Part shown: one piece after another, positions 1 to 9,985 of the stretch
How the letters are laid out: every line of letters begins with the position of its first letter
Position numbering within the stretch: the stretch's first letter is position 1
DNA from: Streptomyces sp. Z26
GTDB taxonomy: Bacteria; Actinomycetota; Actinomycetes; Streptomycetales; Streptomycetaceae
Assembly (NCBI RefSeq): GCF_003665095.1
Contig: NZ_RCHV01000002.1
Span: 3,892,501-3,956,500, forward strand
Reading direction: 5' to 3'
Length of the DNA: 64,000 bases
Program-made: the position numbers and the translations under genes
The notes under the pieces: model-generated
Database searches by the model: none
What the model saw: the letters and a program-made list of their open reading frames with translations, nothing else
Told to the model about the DNA's origin: nothing

Positions 1-2206
<2,206 letters not shown>

Positions 2207-2272
2207 TAGATGTTCGCGTCCACTGTGTGGTTTCTGAGACCACAACCGCCATGTGCTGGTGTGTTGGGTTGG

Positions 2273-2391
2273 GTTTCGGTGGTTATAGCGTGAGGGAAAC
2301 GCCCGGTTACATTTCGAACCCGGAAGCTAAGCCTTTCTGCGCCGATGGTACTGCGAGGGGGACCTCGTGGGAGAGTAGGACACCGCCGAAC
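2273..2391 (+). rRNA. 5S ribosomal RNA
   Basis: Starts GTTTCGGTGGTTATAGCG and ends AGTAGGACACCGCCGAAC, so the two ends pair as in all 5S rRNAs (helix I). About 119 nt, standard length. It contains the conserved CCCGGTTACATTTCGAACCC region. It lies about 66 bp after the 23S end, so this is the tail of an rRNA operon transcribed on the plus strand. Confidence 0.97.
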
Positions 2392-2402
2392 AATCATTGT
2401 GG

Positions 2403-2439
2403 AACAGCCCCGTCGGCTTTTGTGCCGACGGGGCTGTTT
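2403..2439 (+). terminator. rRNA operon terminator
   Basis: A perfect 14-bp inverted repeat (2404-2417 ACAGCCCCGTCGGC with 2424-2437) with a 6-base loop, followed by TTT. It sits 12 bp after the 5S gene and is a classic rho-independent terminator closing the rRNA operon. Confidence 0.9.
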
Positions 2440-2474
2440 CGCGTTCACGACCAGCCGTCTCGTACGCTGACGGC

Positions 2475-3185
2475 ATGCGCTACGACCTCGTCATCTTCGA
2501 CAACGACGGCGTCCTCGTGGACAGTGAGCCGATCGCGAACCGGATTCTCTCCGCGTATCTCAGCGAGTTGGGCCACCCCACCACGTACGAGGAGGCCCTG
2601 CACGACTACATGGGCGGGTCCGTGCAGCGCGTGCACGACCTCGTGTTCGAGCGGAGCGGGCAGCGGCTTCCCGACGGGTTCGACGAGACGCTGCACCAGC
2701 GGACGTTCGAGACCTTCCGGCGTGAACTCCAGCCCGTGAACGGGGTGTCCGAGGTGCTGGAGAAGCTGGCCGCCGACGCCGTGCCGCGCTGTGTGGCGTC
2801 GTCCGGGACGCACGAGCGGATACGTGTCTCGCTCCACAAGGCCGCTCTGTACGCCCACTTCGGCGAGGAGCGCATCTTCAGTTCCCAGGACGTGCCCCGC
2901 GGCAAGCCCGCCCCGGACCTGTTCCTGCACGCGGCCGAGGTGATGGGCGTACGGCCCGAGCGGTGCGCCGTCGTGGAGGACAGCCCGTTGGGCGTACGGG
3001 CGGCGCTCACCGCCGGGATGGACGTCTACGGCTACACGGCGATGACCCCGACCGCCAAGCTGCACGCGGCGCGCGACCAGGCCGTCGCGGAGGTGCGCGA
3101 GACGACCGGTCAGGAGCGGCCCGCGCCGCGTTCCCTAGTGCTCTTCGACGACATGCGCGATCTCCCCGCCCTCCTCGCCGGCTGA
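2475..3185 (+). CDS. HAD family hydrolase, beta-phosphoglucomutase/phosphatase-like
   Basis: A 236-residue cytosolic haloacid-dehalogenase-superfamily protein. The nucleophile motif FDNDGVLVDSEP places Asp9 and Asp11. Motif II is VASSGT (Ser109/110), motif III the Lys144 of RGKPAPDLF, and motif IV VVEDSPLG with Glu168/Asp169. The cap between residues 15 and 90 is helical, as in subfamily I phosphatases and phosphoglucomutases. The ATG at 2475 is chosen because the family begins one or two strands before DxD; an in-frame extension to 2397 would run into the rRNA terminator. Substrate cannot be read from sequence. It stands alone between the rRNA operon and acuC-like gene, same strand. Confidence 0.9.
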   Translation: MRYDLVIFDNDGVLVDSEPIANRILSAYLSELGHPTTYEEALHDYMGGSVQRVHDLVFERSGQRLPDGFDETLHQRTFETFRRELQPVNGVSEVLEKLAADAVPRCVASSGTHERIRVSLHKAALYAHFGEERIFSSQDVPRGKPAPDLFLHAAEVMGVRPERCAVVEDSPLGVRAALTAGMDVYGYTAMTPTAKLHAARDQAVAEVRETTGQERPAPRSLVLFDDMRDLPALLAG

Positions 3186-3225
3186 ACGGCCCGAGCTGAA
3201 CGGCCTGACCGCCTGACTGCCTGAC
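3181..3225. repeat. short repeats across HAD gene stop codon
   Basis: GCTGAACGGC at 3181-3190 and 3195-3204, then CCTGAC at 3204, 3212 and 3220 (8-bp period). The stop TGA (3183-3185) lies in the first unit. Confidence 0.75.
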
Positions 3226-3277
3226 GCGCTTCCGGGCTGGCCGGAGCGCCCGCCGACCCTCCCGGTACGGTGGCCGC

Positions 3278-4459
3278 ATGAGTGGCGGTGCGCAGCTGAT
3301 GTGGGACGAAGCGGTGGCGGGTTACGACTTCGGCCCCGGCCATCCCATGGACCCCGTGCGGCTCGCGCTCACCATGCGGCTCATCGAGGCGTACGGCCTG
3401 GACCGCGCGCCCGGACTGAAGCTCGCGAAGGCGCCGCCCGCCGGTCTGTCGACGCTGCGGCTCGTGCACCGGCAGGACTACATCGACGCCGTACGCCGGG
3501 TGTCCGCCGATCCGGCGTCCGCGGACGGCTCGTACGGGCTGGGGACCACCGACGACCCCGCGTTCGCCGGCGCGCACGAGGCGTCCGCGTTGATCGCCGG
3601 GCAGTCCGTGGGCGCCGCCGAGGCCGTCTGGCGCGGCGAGGTGCTGCACGGCGTGAACTTCTCCGGCGGACTGCACCACGCCATGCCGGGTGCCGCCGCC
3701 GGTTTCTGCATCTACAACGACCCGGCGCTCGCGATCGCCCGCCTCCTCGAACTCGGCGCGCGTCGCGTCGCGTACGTCGACGTGGACGTGCACCACGGCG
3801 ACGGCGTGCAGGCCGCCTTCTGGAACGACCCGCGCGTGCTGACCGTCTCGCTGCACGAGCACCCGCGCGCGCTGTTCCCCGGCACCGGCTGGCCGGAGGA
3901 GCGCGGGGGCGACGACGCGGAGGGTACGGCGGTCAACGTGGCGCTGCCGCCCGGCACTTCGGACGACGGGTGGCTGCGCGCGCTGCACGCGGTCGTCCCC
4001 GAGCTGCTGGCGGCGTTCGAGCCGGAGGTGCTGGTGACGCAGCACGGCGCGGACACGCACATCGACGACCCCCTCGCGCATCTCGCGGTGTCGCTGGACG
4101 CGCAGCGGGCGGCGGCCGAGGCGTGCCACGAGTGGGCGCACGCGCTGACCGGCGGCCGCTGGGTGGCGCTCGGCGGCGGGGGTTACGCCGTGGTGGACGT
4201 CGTACCGCGCAGCTGGACGCACCTGGTGGCGATCGCGGCGGGCGCGCCCGTACCGCCCGAGTCGGTGGTGCCGGAGGAGTGGCTGGACGCGGTGTTCTCG
4301 CGTACGGGCGTACGGGCGGCGCCGCGGCGGATGACGGACGGGCGTACGGCGTCCTGGAAGGCGTGGGACGAGTCGGGCTACGACCCCGCCGACGCGCTGG
4401 ACCAGGCGGTGCTGGCGGCGCGGCGTTCGGTGTTCCCCGCGCACGGGCTGCTGCCGTGA
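3278..4459 (+). CDS. acuC: histone-deacetylase-family protein, AcuC-like
   Basis: A 393-residue zinc-dependent deacylase of the arginase/deacetylase fold. The active-site His pair is in GGLHHAMPG (His133/134). Metal ligands are visible in VDVDVHHGDGVQ (Asp170, His172) and QHGADTH (Asp259), and the C-terminal GGGGY tyrosine region is present. In Bacillus AcuC removes acetyl groups from acetyl-CoA synthetase; an equivalent protein-deacetylase role here is inference from family. Length is normal for bacterial AcuC proteins. The ATG start follows a GGTACGGTGG region with weak Shine-Dalgarno. It is 127 bp ahead of the phosphatase-like gene on the same strand and may be cotranscribed with it. Confidence 0.9.
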   Translation: MSGGAQLMWDEAVAGYDFGPGHPMDPVRLALTMRLIEAYGLDRAPGLKLAKAPPAGLSTLRLVHRQDYIDAVRRVSADPASADGSYGLGTTDDPAFAGAHEASALIAGQSVGAAEAVWRGEVLHGVNFSGGLHHAMPGAAAGFCIYNDPALAIARLLELGARRVAYVDVDVHHGDGVQAAFWNDPRVLTVSLHEHPRALFPGTGWPEERGGDDAEGTAVNVALPPGTSDDGWLRALHAVVPELLAAFEPEVLVTQHGADTHIDDPLAHLAVSLDAQRAAAEACHEWAHALTGGRWVALGGGGYAVVDVVPRSWTHLVAIAAGAPVPPESVVPEEWLDAVFSRTGVRAAPRRMTDGRTASWKAWDESGYDPADALDQAVLAARRSVFPAHGLLP

Positions 4460-4586
4460 CACCGGGGCGGGCACGCCGCTGACGCTCCCGCCGTGCCCCG
4501 TACGGCGGTTGGGGGCCCGCCCGGTGCTGCGCCACCGGGGTGACGTCGCGCCGAACGGCCGCCGCACGGGCCGTACGCCCGCGAGC

Positions 4587-5420
4587 ATGGACCCCGTGTC
4601 GAGGAGTGCCGCGGCCGCCGCGTTGCGGTCCCATCTGCTGGTGTCCGGGCTGGCCGGTACGGTCGCGACGACGCGGGAGAAGAGCCTGACGCGCTACCGG
4701 CTGTTCGCCGCCCGCGACCCCCGCGCCCTGCTCGGGCTGGAGCCCGAACGGGACTGGAGCGTCCCGGAGTTGATCGCGCTGATGGCCGCCGAGTGCGGCG
4801 TCTCTGCGGACCCGGGGCGGCTGACGGGGCAGGACACGATCGACCCGGACCGTACGGTGGCGGCGCTCGACGCGTTCGCCGTACGGCTCGCGGTGGCGGC
4901 GGAGCGGCGGGCTCCGGTGCTGTTGGGTACGGGGCACCCGGACCGGCTCCTCGGTTTCTACGCCGCGTTGGCGGCGGCGCTCTCGGCGGCCGGATGCCCG
5001 GTACTAGCACCAGCGGAGGGCTGCCGTGTCGACATAACGACCCGGTTCGGCGTACGCCCGTACAACCTTTCCTACGTAGGGGGAGTCGCATTGGTCGCAG
5101 AGCCCGGCGCTCGCCCTGCCCACGGTGCGCCCGGCGCACACACCCACTCTCCGCTTCCGCTGCGGACGGCGCTGGCTGCCGCGGCGGCCGGTCCGGGGCC
5201 CGTTCCGGAACTCGTCATCGGTGATCATGGGTGGGTCTGCGCCGCAGGTCAGCTCGGTGTCGAGGCGATGGGGCCGGGTGATGCGGACGATCCCGCGCTG
5301 TACGTGGGGCGGGCCGAGGGGCGTGTGTCCGTGGTCGTTCCGCTCGATGACGCGGCGCCACCCGACAGCTACGGACCGCTCGCGCGTTATGTACTGGATC
5401 ACTCCGGTCTGTCACCTTAG
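4587..5420 (+). CDS. actinobacterial phosphatase-like protein
   Basis: A 277-residue cytosolic protein of a family widespread in Streptomyces and usually named only phosphatase. Visible conserved pieces are SGLAGTVATTREKSL near the N terminus, the LLGTGHPDRLLGFY segment, HTHSPLPLRTAL and VIGDHGWVCAAGQLG. The GTGHP and His-containing HTHSP segments look like the likely catalytic or metal-binding regions, but no mechanism can be assigned from sequence. The ATG at 4587 is preferred; a longer GTG form from 4509 adds low-complexity Arg/Pro-rich residues. It sits between acuC and the small HTH gene, an arrangement that matches what I recall of the bldN neighbourhood in other Streptomyces. Confidence 0.75.
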   Translation: MDPVSRSAAAAALRSHLLVSGLAGTVATTREKSLTRYRLFAARDPRALLGLEPERDWSVPELIALMAAECGVSADPGRLTGQDTIDPDRTVAALDAFAVRLAVAAERRAPVLLGTGHPDRLLGFYAALAAALSAAGCPVLAPAEGCRVDITTRFGVRPYNLSYVGGVALVAEPGARPAHGAPGAHTHSPLPLRTALAAAAAGPGPVPELVIGDHGWVCAAGQLGVEAMGPGDADDPALYVGRAEGRVSVVVPLDDAAPPDSYGPLARYVLDHSGLSP

Positions 5421-5546
5421 GAGACCGAACGCTACTCCTCTTCCCCACTTGCATCACCCGCACCTAATCTGGGGAGGAGCGCACAGCGAGCAGGAGTCAC
5501 CGGAGGGGAAGCCGGTGCCCGACATGTGCGGAAGGTCAGGTGTGGC

Positions 5547-5756
5547 ATGGCTGCTGGCGAGAGGCCTCTGAACGAGGTCGTGTTCCTGACCGTGGCGGAG
5601 GTCGCCGCGGTGATGCGAGTGTCCAAGATGACCGTGTACCGGCTGGTGCACAGCGGTCATCTGCCGGCGATCCGGGTGGGCAGGTCCTTCCGGGTCCCAG
5701 AACAGGCCGTTCACGACTACCTGCAGGAGTCGTACGTGGGGGTGGAGAGCGCGTAG
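5547..5756 (+). CDS. small helix-turn-helix (excisionase/MerR-type) DNA-binding protein
   Basis: A 69-residue protein that is almost entirely one winged helix-turn-helix domain: FLTVAEVAAVMRVSKMTVYR is the HTH, followed by the wing LPAIRVGRSFRVPEQAVHDY. This is the excisionase-family fold that is common in free-standing Streptomyces regulators. The ATG at 5547 follows GGAAGGT about 11 bases upstream. Its place near bldN and next to bS22 resembles the S. coelicolor gene reported as BldD target bdtA; I recall that neighbourhood but cannot verify identity. It is not evidence for a prophage: no integrase or attachment site is near. A hairpin terminator follows at 5799-5827. Confidence 0.85.
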   Translation: MAAGERPLNEVVFLTVAEVAAVMRVSKMTVYRLVHSGHLPAIRVGRSFRVPEQAVHDYLQESYVGVESA

Positions 5757-6063
5757 CCGCCCTCCGGTCGCGAACGTCCGGGCGGTTCCGCGGGGATCGT
5801 CGTACGGCGCGTGAAGTGCCGTACGACGCCGCGAGGTGCCGTGCCGCGCCGTGACGCGGCGCCCTGGTGGTGCCGTGTCGTGGCGCCGCGTCGGCGTGCC
5901 GTTTCTCGACGGCGAGTGCCACGGAGGACCTCGGTTTACGACCATCACCCGGTGGCGGGTAGGCTGACCCCATGTAGGTCGTGTGGGCTCGGACGCCCCG
6001 CACCGAGTGATTCGAGATGAGTTCTCCCCACGCCTGTGGGGAAGACCGTGAGCGAGGGTAGTC
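5757..6063. other. 307-bp intergenic stretch before bS22 gene
   Basis: No gene seen. It holds the terminator hairpin of the upstream HTH gene (5799-5827), a GC-rich stretch of repeated GCCGTGCCGCGCCGTGACG-like words, and a weak promoter candidate (TTTACG at 5935-5940 with TAGGCT at 5960-5965, 19-bp spacing) that could drive the bS22 gene. GAGGG at 6054-6058 is a ribosome binding site for the GTG at 6064. Confidence 0.5.
5799..5827 (+). terminator. hairpin terminator after small HTH gene
   Basis: Perfect 10-bp stem GTCGTACGGC (5799-5808) with GCCGTACGAC (5818-5827) and a 9-base loop, 42 bp after the stop codon. There is no T-run, as is common in Streptomyces terminators. Confidence 0.55.
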
Positions 6064-6162
6064 GTGGGCTCTGTTATCAAGAAGCGGCGTAAGCGGATGG
6101 CGAAGAAGAAGCACCGCAAGCTGCTCAAGCGCACGCGCGTGCAGCGCCGCAACAAGAAGTGA
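6064..6162 (+). CDS. 30S ribosomal protein bS22
   Basis: A 32-residue, extremely basic protein beginning [19 protein letters not shown] and ending [10 protein letters not shown]. It matches the tiny actinobacterial AURKAIP1/COX24-type protein found in mycobacterial 30S cryo-EM structures near the decoding centre and named bS22. The GTG start has GAGGG 5 bases upstream. It is too short for routine ORF callers and easily missed. A long hairpin terminator follows immediately (6182-6234), so it is a single-gene transcript, or is cotranscribed from a promoter in the 300 bp upstream. Identification by sequence is strong even at this length because the KKRRKRM-KKKHRK pattern is distinctive. Confidence 0.93.
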   Translation: MGSVIKKRRKRMAKKKHRKLLKRTRVQRRNKK

Positions 6163-6181
6163 GCGAGCGCGCCGCTCGTTG

Positions 6182-6234
6182 ACCGCCGCTTTTCGCCCCG
6201 CACCGTAGTGTGCGAGGCGGCGAGCGGCGGTTTT
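6182..6234 (+). terminator. terminator after bS22 gene
   Basis: Stem ACCGCCGCT (6182-6190) with AGCGGCGGT (6223-6231) and further inner pairing (CGCC/GGCG), followed by TTTTG. It lies 20 bp after the bS22 stop. Confidence 0.75.
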
Positions 6235-6335
6235 GTTGTGGTGTTGGCGCCACGGACCGCCACGGGCCCGCCGCGTACGCCGTGGCGCGGACCGCGCGTC
6301 ACCGGACGCTCACGCAACCGGACGATGGGGAGAGT

Positions 6336-7424
6336 GTGTTGGGCAAGGTCGTGCTCGTCACCGGTGCCGCCCGGCAGCTGGGCGGCCGTTTCGTACGGCG
6401 TGTGCAGCGCGACCCGGACGTCGATCGGGTCATCGGCGTCGACGTCGTGCGGCCCGTGCACGAGCTGGGCGACGCCGAGTTCGTACGGGCGGACATCCGG
6501 CAGCCGACCATCAGCAAGGTGCTCGTCGAGCACGACGTCGACACGGTCGTGCACATGGACGTCCACGGCACGCCCCTGAGCCCGCGCGGCAGCCGTACGG
6601 CGGTCAAGGAGACCAACGTCATCGGCACCATGCAGCTCCTCGGCGGCTGCCAGAAGGCGCCCCGCGTACGGCGGTTGGTGGTCAAGTCCAGCATCGGCGT
6701 CTACGGTTCGGCGCCCCGCGACCCGGCCGTCTTCGACGAGAACACCCCGTCGAAGGCGCTGCCCAGCGGCGGCTTCGCGAAGGACGTGGTCGAAGTCGAG
6801 GGCTACGTACGGGGGTTCGCCCGGCGCCGTCCGGACGTCTCCGTGACGGTGCTGCGCTTCGCGCAGCTGCTGGGCCCGACGGTGGACTCGCCCATGGGCG
6901 ACTACTTCTCGCTGCCGGTCCTGCCGACCGTCCTCGGCTACGACCCGCGGCTCCAGTTCGTGCACGAGGACGACGCCGTGGAGGTGCTGCGGCTGGCGTC
7001 CCGGGAGCCCGCGCGCGGCACGTTCAGCGCGGGCACGTTCAACATCGCCGGGGACGGGGTGCTGCTGCTGTCGCAGTGCGCGCGGCGCCTCGGCCGCCCG
7101 ACCGTCCCCATGCTGCTGCCCGCGATCCGCTGGGGCGGCTCCGCGCTGCGGTCGGTGGGGCTCACGGACTTCTCGCCCGAGCAGGTCCGGCTGCTCACGC
7201 ACGGGCGGGTCGTACGGACCGCGCGGATGCGGGACGTGCTGGGCTTCGCGCCGCGCTTCACGACGGCGGAGGCGCTCGCGGACTTCGGGCGCGCCCTGGA
7301 CGCGGGCCTGCTGCCGCCGGAACGGTGGGCGGGCGCGGTGGACCGGGTCGCGGCGCGGCTGGACGCACCGTACGAGTACGCGGGGGAGCACCCGGCAGAG
7401 GAGGGGCAGCACCGCCATGGCTGA
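6336..7424 (+). CDS. NAD-dependent epimerase/dehydratase family protein
   Basis: A 362-residue extended-SDR protein. The Rossmann motif near the N terminus is VTGAARQLGGRF, a departure from the usual GxxGxxG. Downstream segments include VKSSIGVYGSAPRDPAVF (where the catalytic Tyr region would lie) and a C-terminal region RTARMRDVLGFAPRFTTAEA typical of sugar-nucleotide epimerase relatives. The GTG at 6336 is chosen because the Rossmann strand begins directly after it and GATGGGGAGA lies just upstream; a 42-residue in-frame extension is Arg-rich and unlikely. It overlaps the acyltransferase gene by 8 bp, so the pair is translationally coupled. Position between bS22 and bldN is, as far as I recall, conserved in Streptomyces. 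Substrate unknown. Confidence 0.88.
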   Translation: MLGKVVLVTGAARQLGGRFVRRVQRDPDVDRVIGVDVVRPVHELGDAEFVRADIRQPTISKVLVEHDVDTVVHMDVHGTPLSPRGSRTAVKETNVIGTMQLLGGCQKAPRVRRLVVKSSIGVYGSAPRDPAVFDENTPSKALPSGGFAKDVVEVEGYVRGFARRRPDVSVTVLRFAQLLGPTVDSPMGDYFSLPVLPTVLGYDPRLQFVHEDDAVEVLRLASREPARGTFSAGTFNIAGDGVLLLSQCARRLGRPTVPMLLPAIRWGGSALRSVGLTDFSPEQVRLLTHGRVVRTARMRDVLGFAPRFTTAEALADFGRALDAGLLPPERWAGAVDRVAARLDAPYEYAGEHPAEEGQHRHG

Positions 7425-8475
7425 CGCCAAAGTGATCCCGTTCGACGAGGACGGCCGACGGCGCCGCGCCACGGAGGGCGCGCAGGGCGCCGGGCGCGCC
7501 GCCGGGCGCGGCCGGGACCGCGACGCGGGGACCGGCGGGGCGCAGGCCGCCCGCGCCGCCGCGCCCGTACCGGAGCAGGCGCGGGCGCCCGTGGAGGCCG
7601 CCGAGGCGGACGCGGCCGACGAGCCCGCGCCGGGCGGCGGTTGGGAGGCGAAGGCCGCGCGCGGCCTGGCGTTCCTGCGGCGCCGCGTCACCGGCGACTA
7701 CGAGGTCGACGACTTCGGGTACGACGCGGAGCTGACCGACCAGGTGCTGATGTCGGTGCTGCGTCCGGTGTACGAGTCGTACTTCCGCGTCGAGGTGAAG
7801 GGCATCGAGAACATCCCGTCGGACGGCGCGGCCCTGGTCGTCGCCAACCACTCCGGGACGCTGCCGCTCGACGGGCTGATGCTCCAGGTCGCCGTGCACG
7901 ACCACCACCCGGCGGACCGCAGGCTGCGCCTGCTCGCCGCCGACCTGGTGTTCATGCTGCCGCTGGTGAACGAGTTGGCGCGGAAGGCCGGTCACACGCT
8001 GGCGTGCGCCGAGGACGCGCAGCGGCTGCTGAGCAGCGGCGAGGTGGTGGGCGTGATGCCGGAGGGCTTCAAGGGGCTGGGGAAGCCGTTCGCGGAGAGG
8101 TACAAGCTCCAGCGCTTCGGCCGCGGCGGCTTCGTGTCCACGGCGCTGCGGACGGGCGCGCCGATCGTGCCGTGCTCGATCGTGGGGGCCGAGGAGATCT
8201 ACCCGATGCTCGGCAACTCCCGCACGATGGCGCGGCTGTTGGGCCTGCCGTACTTCCCGGTGACGGCCACGTTCCCGTGGCTGGGGCCGTTGGGGGCGGT
8301 GCCGCTGCCGACGAAGTGGACGATCCAGTTCGGCGAGCCGATCCCGACGGACGGTTACGCGCCGGAGGCCGCGGACGACCCGATGCTGATGTTCAACCTG
8401 ACGGACCAGGTGCGGGAGACCATCCAGCACACGCTCTACAAGCTGCTGGTGCAGCGGCGTTCGGTGTTCTTCTGA
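7417..8475 (+). CDS. lysophospholipid acyltransferase (PlsC/MGAT-like) family protein
   Basis: A 352-residue acyltransferase. The catalytic block VVANHSGTLPLDGL has His145 and Asp152 in an H-x6-D spacing typical of the MGAT-like branch rather than the H-x4-D of PlsC. The downstream block VMPEGFKGLGKPF and the FVSTALRTGAPIVPCSIVG segment match acyl-acceptor and product-binding regions. Residues 1-90 are a low-complexity Arg/Ala/Glu extension common in actinobacterial members. It is expected to transfer acyl chains to a lysophospholipid or glycerolipid at the membrane; exact acceptor is unknown. It overlaps the epimerase gene by 8 bp, has GGAGGGG ahead of its ATG, and ends at a bidirectional terminator shared with rsbN. 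Confidence 0.88.
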   Translation: MADAKVIPFDEDGRRRRATEGAQGAGRAAGRGRDRDAGTGGAQAARAAAPVPEQARAPVEAAEADAADEPAPGGGWEAKAARGLAFLRRRVTGDYEVDDFGYDAELTDQVLMSVLRPVYESYFRVEVKGIENIPSDGAALVVANHSGTLPLDGLMLQVAVHDHHPADRRLRLLAADLVFMLPLVNELARKAGHTLACAEDAQRLLSSGEVVGVMPEGFKGLGKPFAERYKLQRFGRGGFVSTALRTGAPIVPCSIVGAEEIYPMLGNSRTMARLLGLPYFPVTATFPWLGPLGAVPLPTKWTIQFGEPIPTDGYAPEAADDPMLMFNLTDQVRETIQHTLYKLLVQRRSVFF

Positions 8476-8480
8476 CGCGG

Positions 8481-8515
8481 ACGGGGCACCCCGGTACGTG
8501 TCCGGGGTGCCCCGT
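8481..8515. terminator. bidirectional terminator between acyltransferase gene and rsbN
   Basis: Perfect 14-bp stem ACGGGGCACCCCGG (8481-8494) with 8502-8515, loop TACGTGT. It lies between two convergent genes and can end both transcripts. Confidence 0.75.
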
Positions 8516-8541
8516 GTCGCGTGCGGTCTCTCCGGCGGGCG

Positions 8542-9786
8542 CTACCGCCCGCCGTCCCCGCCCTTGCCGTCCAGCCCGGGAAGGACCTCCGGGAGGAGTG
8601 GCGGCAGGGTGATCTCCGGCGCCGGGCGTTCGGGGGTGTCCGGCCAGGGGCCGGAGTCCTTCCCGGACCGGCCGTCGTCGGGGTCCGCCGAGGGGTCCAA
8701 CAGGCCCTGGCCGCCCAGCAGTCCGTCGTCCGCCGACTCGGCGCCGGAGCCGGAGGGCTCTGGCGTGCCCGTGTCCCGCCGCTCGCGCTCCGACGTGTCC
8801 GACGGCGGGGGCGACGAGGGCCGCGGGGTGGCGTCGTCGCGACCGCGACGCTCCGCCCCGGGGTCCGGCTGCTGCGGCGCCGTGTCGCCGGGCGACCGGG
8901 GGAACAGCGAGCGGAGCGGGGCGACCTCCTGCTCCATGGCGTCGAAGACGGAACTGACCTGCTCCCCGACGTCGGAGAGCTGCGGCGGCAGCAGCTCGCG
9001 CAGCTGCGACCAGACCTTGCGGTGCTCCTTGGAGAACGACGAGAGCGACTGCATCGGGGCGAGCCGACCGTCCCGCTCGTACGCCGCGCTGAGCAGCCGG
9101 TGGCCCTCCGACGCGTCGTGCTCCATGCCGGTCAGGGTCCGGCGGACCTCCCGCAGCGACTCGTGTTCGAGCGGGCCGGAACGGCCCCGCTCCACCAGCC
9201 GACGGGCCTCGCGGAGGCGCGTGGAGGCGTGGTCGAGGTAGACCTCGCCGCGGTCGGCGTCGTCGCCCGCGAGATCCAGCTGGATGCCCTCCATGCCCCG
9301 CTTCAGCCCGTACAGCGAGTCGCCGGGCAGCGCGTCCGAACTGGCCGCCGCCGCGCCCCCGAGGGCGCTCGCGGCCACGCCCACGCTCAGCCCGCCCGCG
9401 GCGAGGCCCTTGCCGAGCCGCGACGTGGGGCGGAGGCGGGAGAGCGCGCCCAGTGGTGGGGCGCGGTGCGCGCCGCGGCCCGTACGGGCTCCGCCGCGCT
9501 GTTCGGGGACGGTACGCCCGTCGCCCGTGCCGCCGGTGGCGCCCGCGCCGAGGGTTCCCTCGGCCAGGGCGGTCTCCATGGCGGCGATGAGCTGGGCCCG
9601 TTGGACGGACTTCACCTCGGGGTCCAGCTGGGGCTTCGGCAGGGCACCGAGCCCGTCCGCCAGGGTGAGCAGCACGGACTGCTCGTGTTCGCCGTCGGCC
9701 GCTTCCTCGCCGACCTCGCGGTCGTGCTCGTCCAGGGCCTGGGCGAGGGCGTGTGCCCGGCGGCTCGTCGACATGGACCCGATCAC
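8542..9786 (-). CDS. rsbN: RsbN, membrane-anchored anti-sigma factor of BldN (DUF5667)
   Basis: A 414-residue DUF5667 protein. The cytosolic N-terminal part (about 1-110) contains the RRAHALAQALDEHDREVG and DPEVKSVQRAQLIAAMETALAEG helices expected to hold the sigma factor. One transmembrane segment lies near residues 125-150 (Ala/Gly/Val-rich), followed by the extracellular DALPGDSLYGLKRGMEGIQL segment and an acidic, Pro/Ser-rich tail. In S. venezuelae rsbN lies directly downstream of bldN and its product sequesters BldN; gene order here is the same. The GTG at 9786 is chosen because GAGGAGG lies 8-9 bases upstream; the GTG at 9795 would overlap that site, and ATG 9774 is a further option. 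Likely made under BldN control, by analogy. Confidence 0.9.
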   Translation of the reverse strand: MIGSMSTSRRAHALAQALDEHDREVGEEAADGEHEQSVLLTLADGLGALPKPQLDPEVKSVQRAQLIAAMETALAEGTLGAGATGGTGDGRTVPEQRGGARTGRGAHRAPPLGALSRLRPTSRLGKGLAAGGLSVGVAASALGGAAAASSDALPGDSLYGLKRGMEGIQLDLAGDDADRGEVYLDHASTRLREARRLVERGRSGPLEHESLREVRRTLTGMEHDASEGHRLLSAAYERDGRLAPMQSLSSFSKEHRKVWSQLRELLPPQLSDVGEQVSSVFDAMEQEVAPLRSLFPRSPGDTAPQQPDPGAERRGRDDATPRPSSPPPSDTSERERRDTGTPEPSGSGAESADDGLLGGQGLLDPSADPDDGRSGKDSGPWPDTPERPAPEITLPPLLPEVLPGLDGKGGDGGR

Positions 9787-9985
9787 CGGCGGCACCTCCT
9801 CTCGTCAGCACGCGTCGACCCCCGCGGCAGGCAGGGAACACGGCCTGCCCGGTCCCGCTCGGTGAGCGGAACCCATGGGCACGACGTGACCGCGGGGCGT
9901 CTGCATCCCCCTCAACGAGCGGAAAGCCAGTCGGGTTACGGAGTCACGATGATGTGACCGGGGGTGCACGCGTCGCTACGAGTCG

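Noticed and set aside
5547-5756. Excisionase-like protein as a sign of a prophage or integrative element
   Set aside because: No integrase, attachment repeats or phage genes nearby. The fold is common in free-standing Streptomyces regulators.
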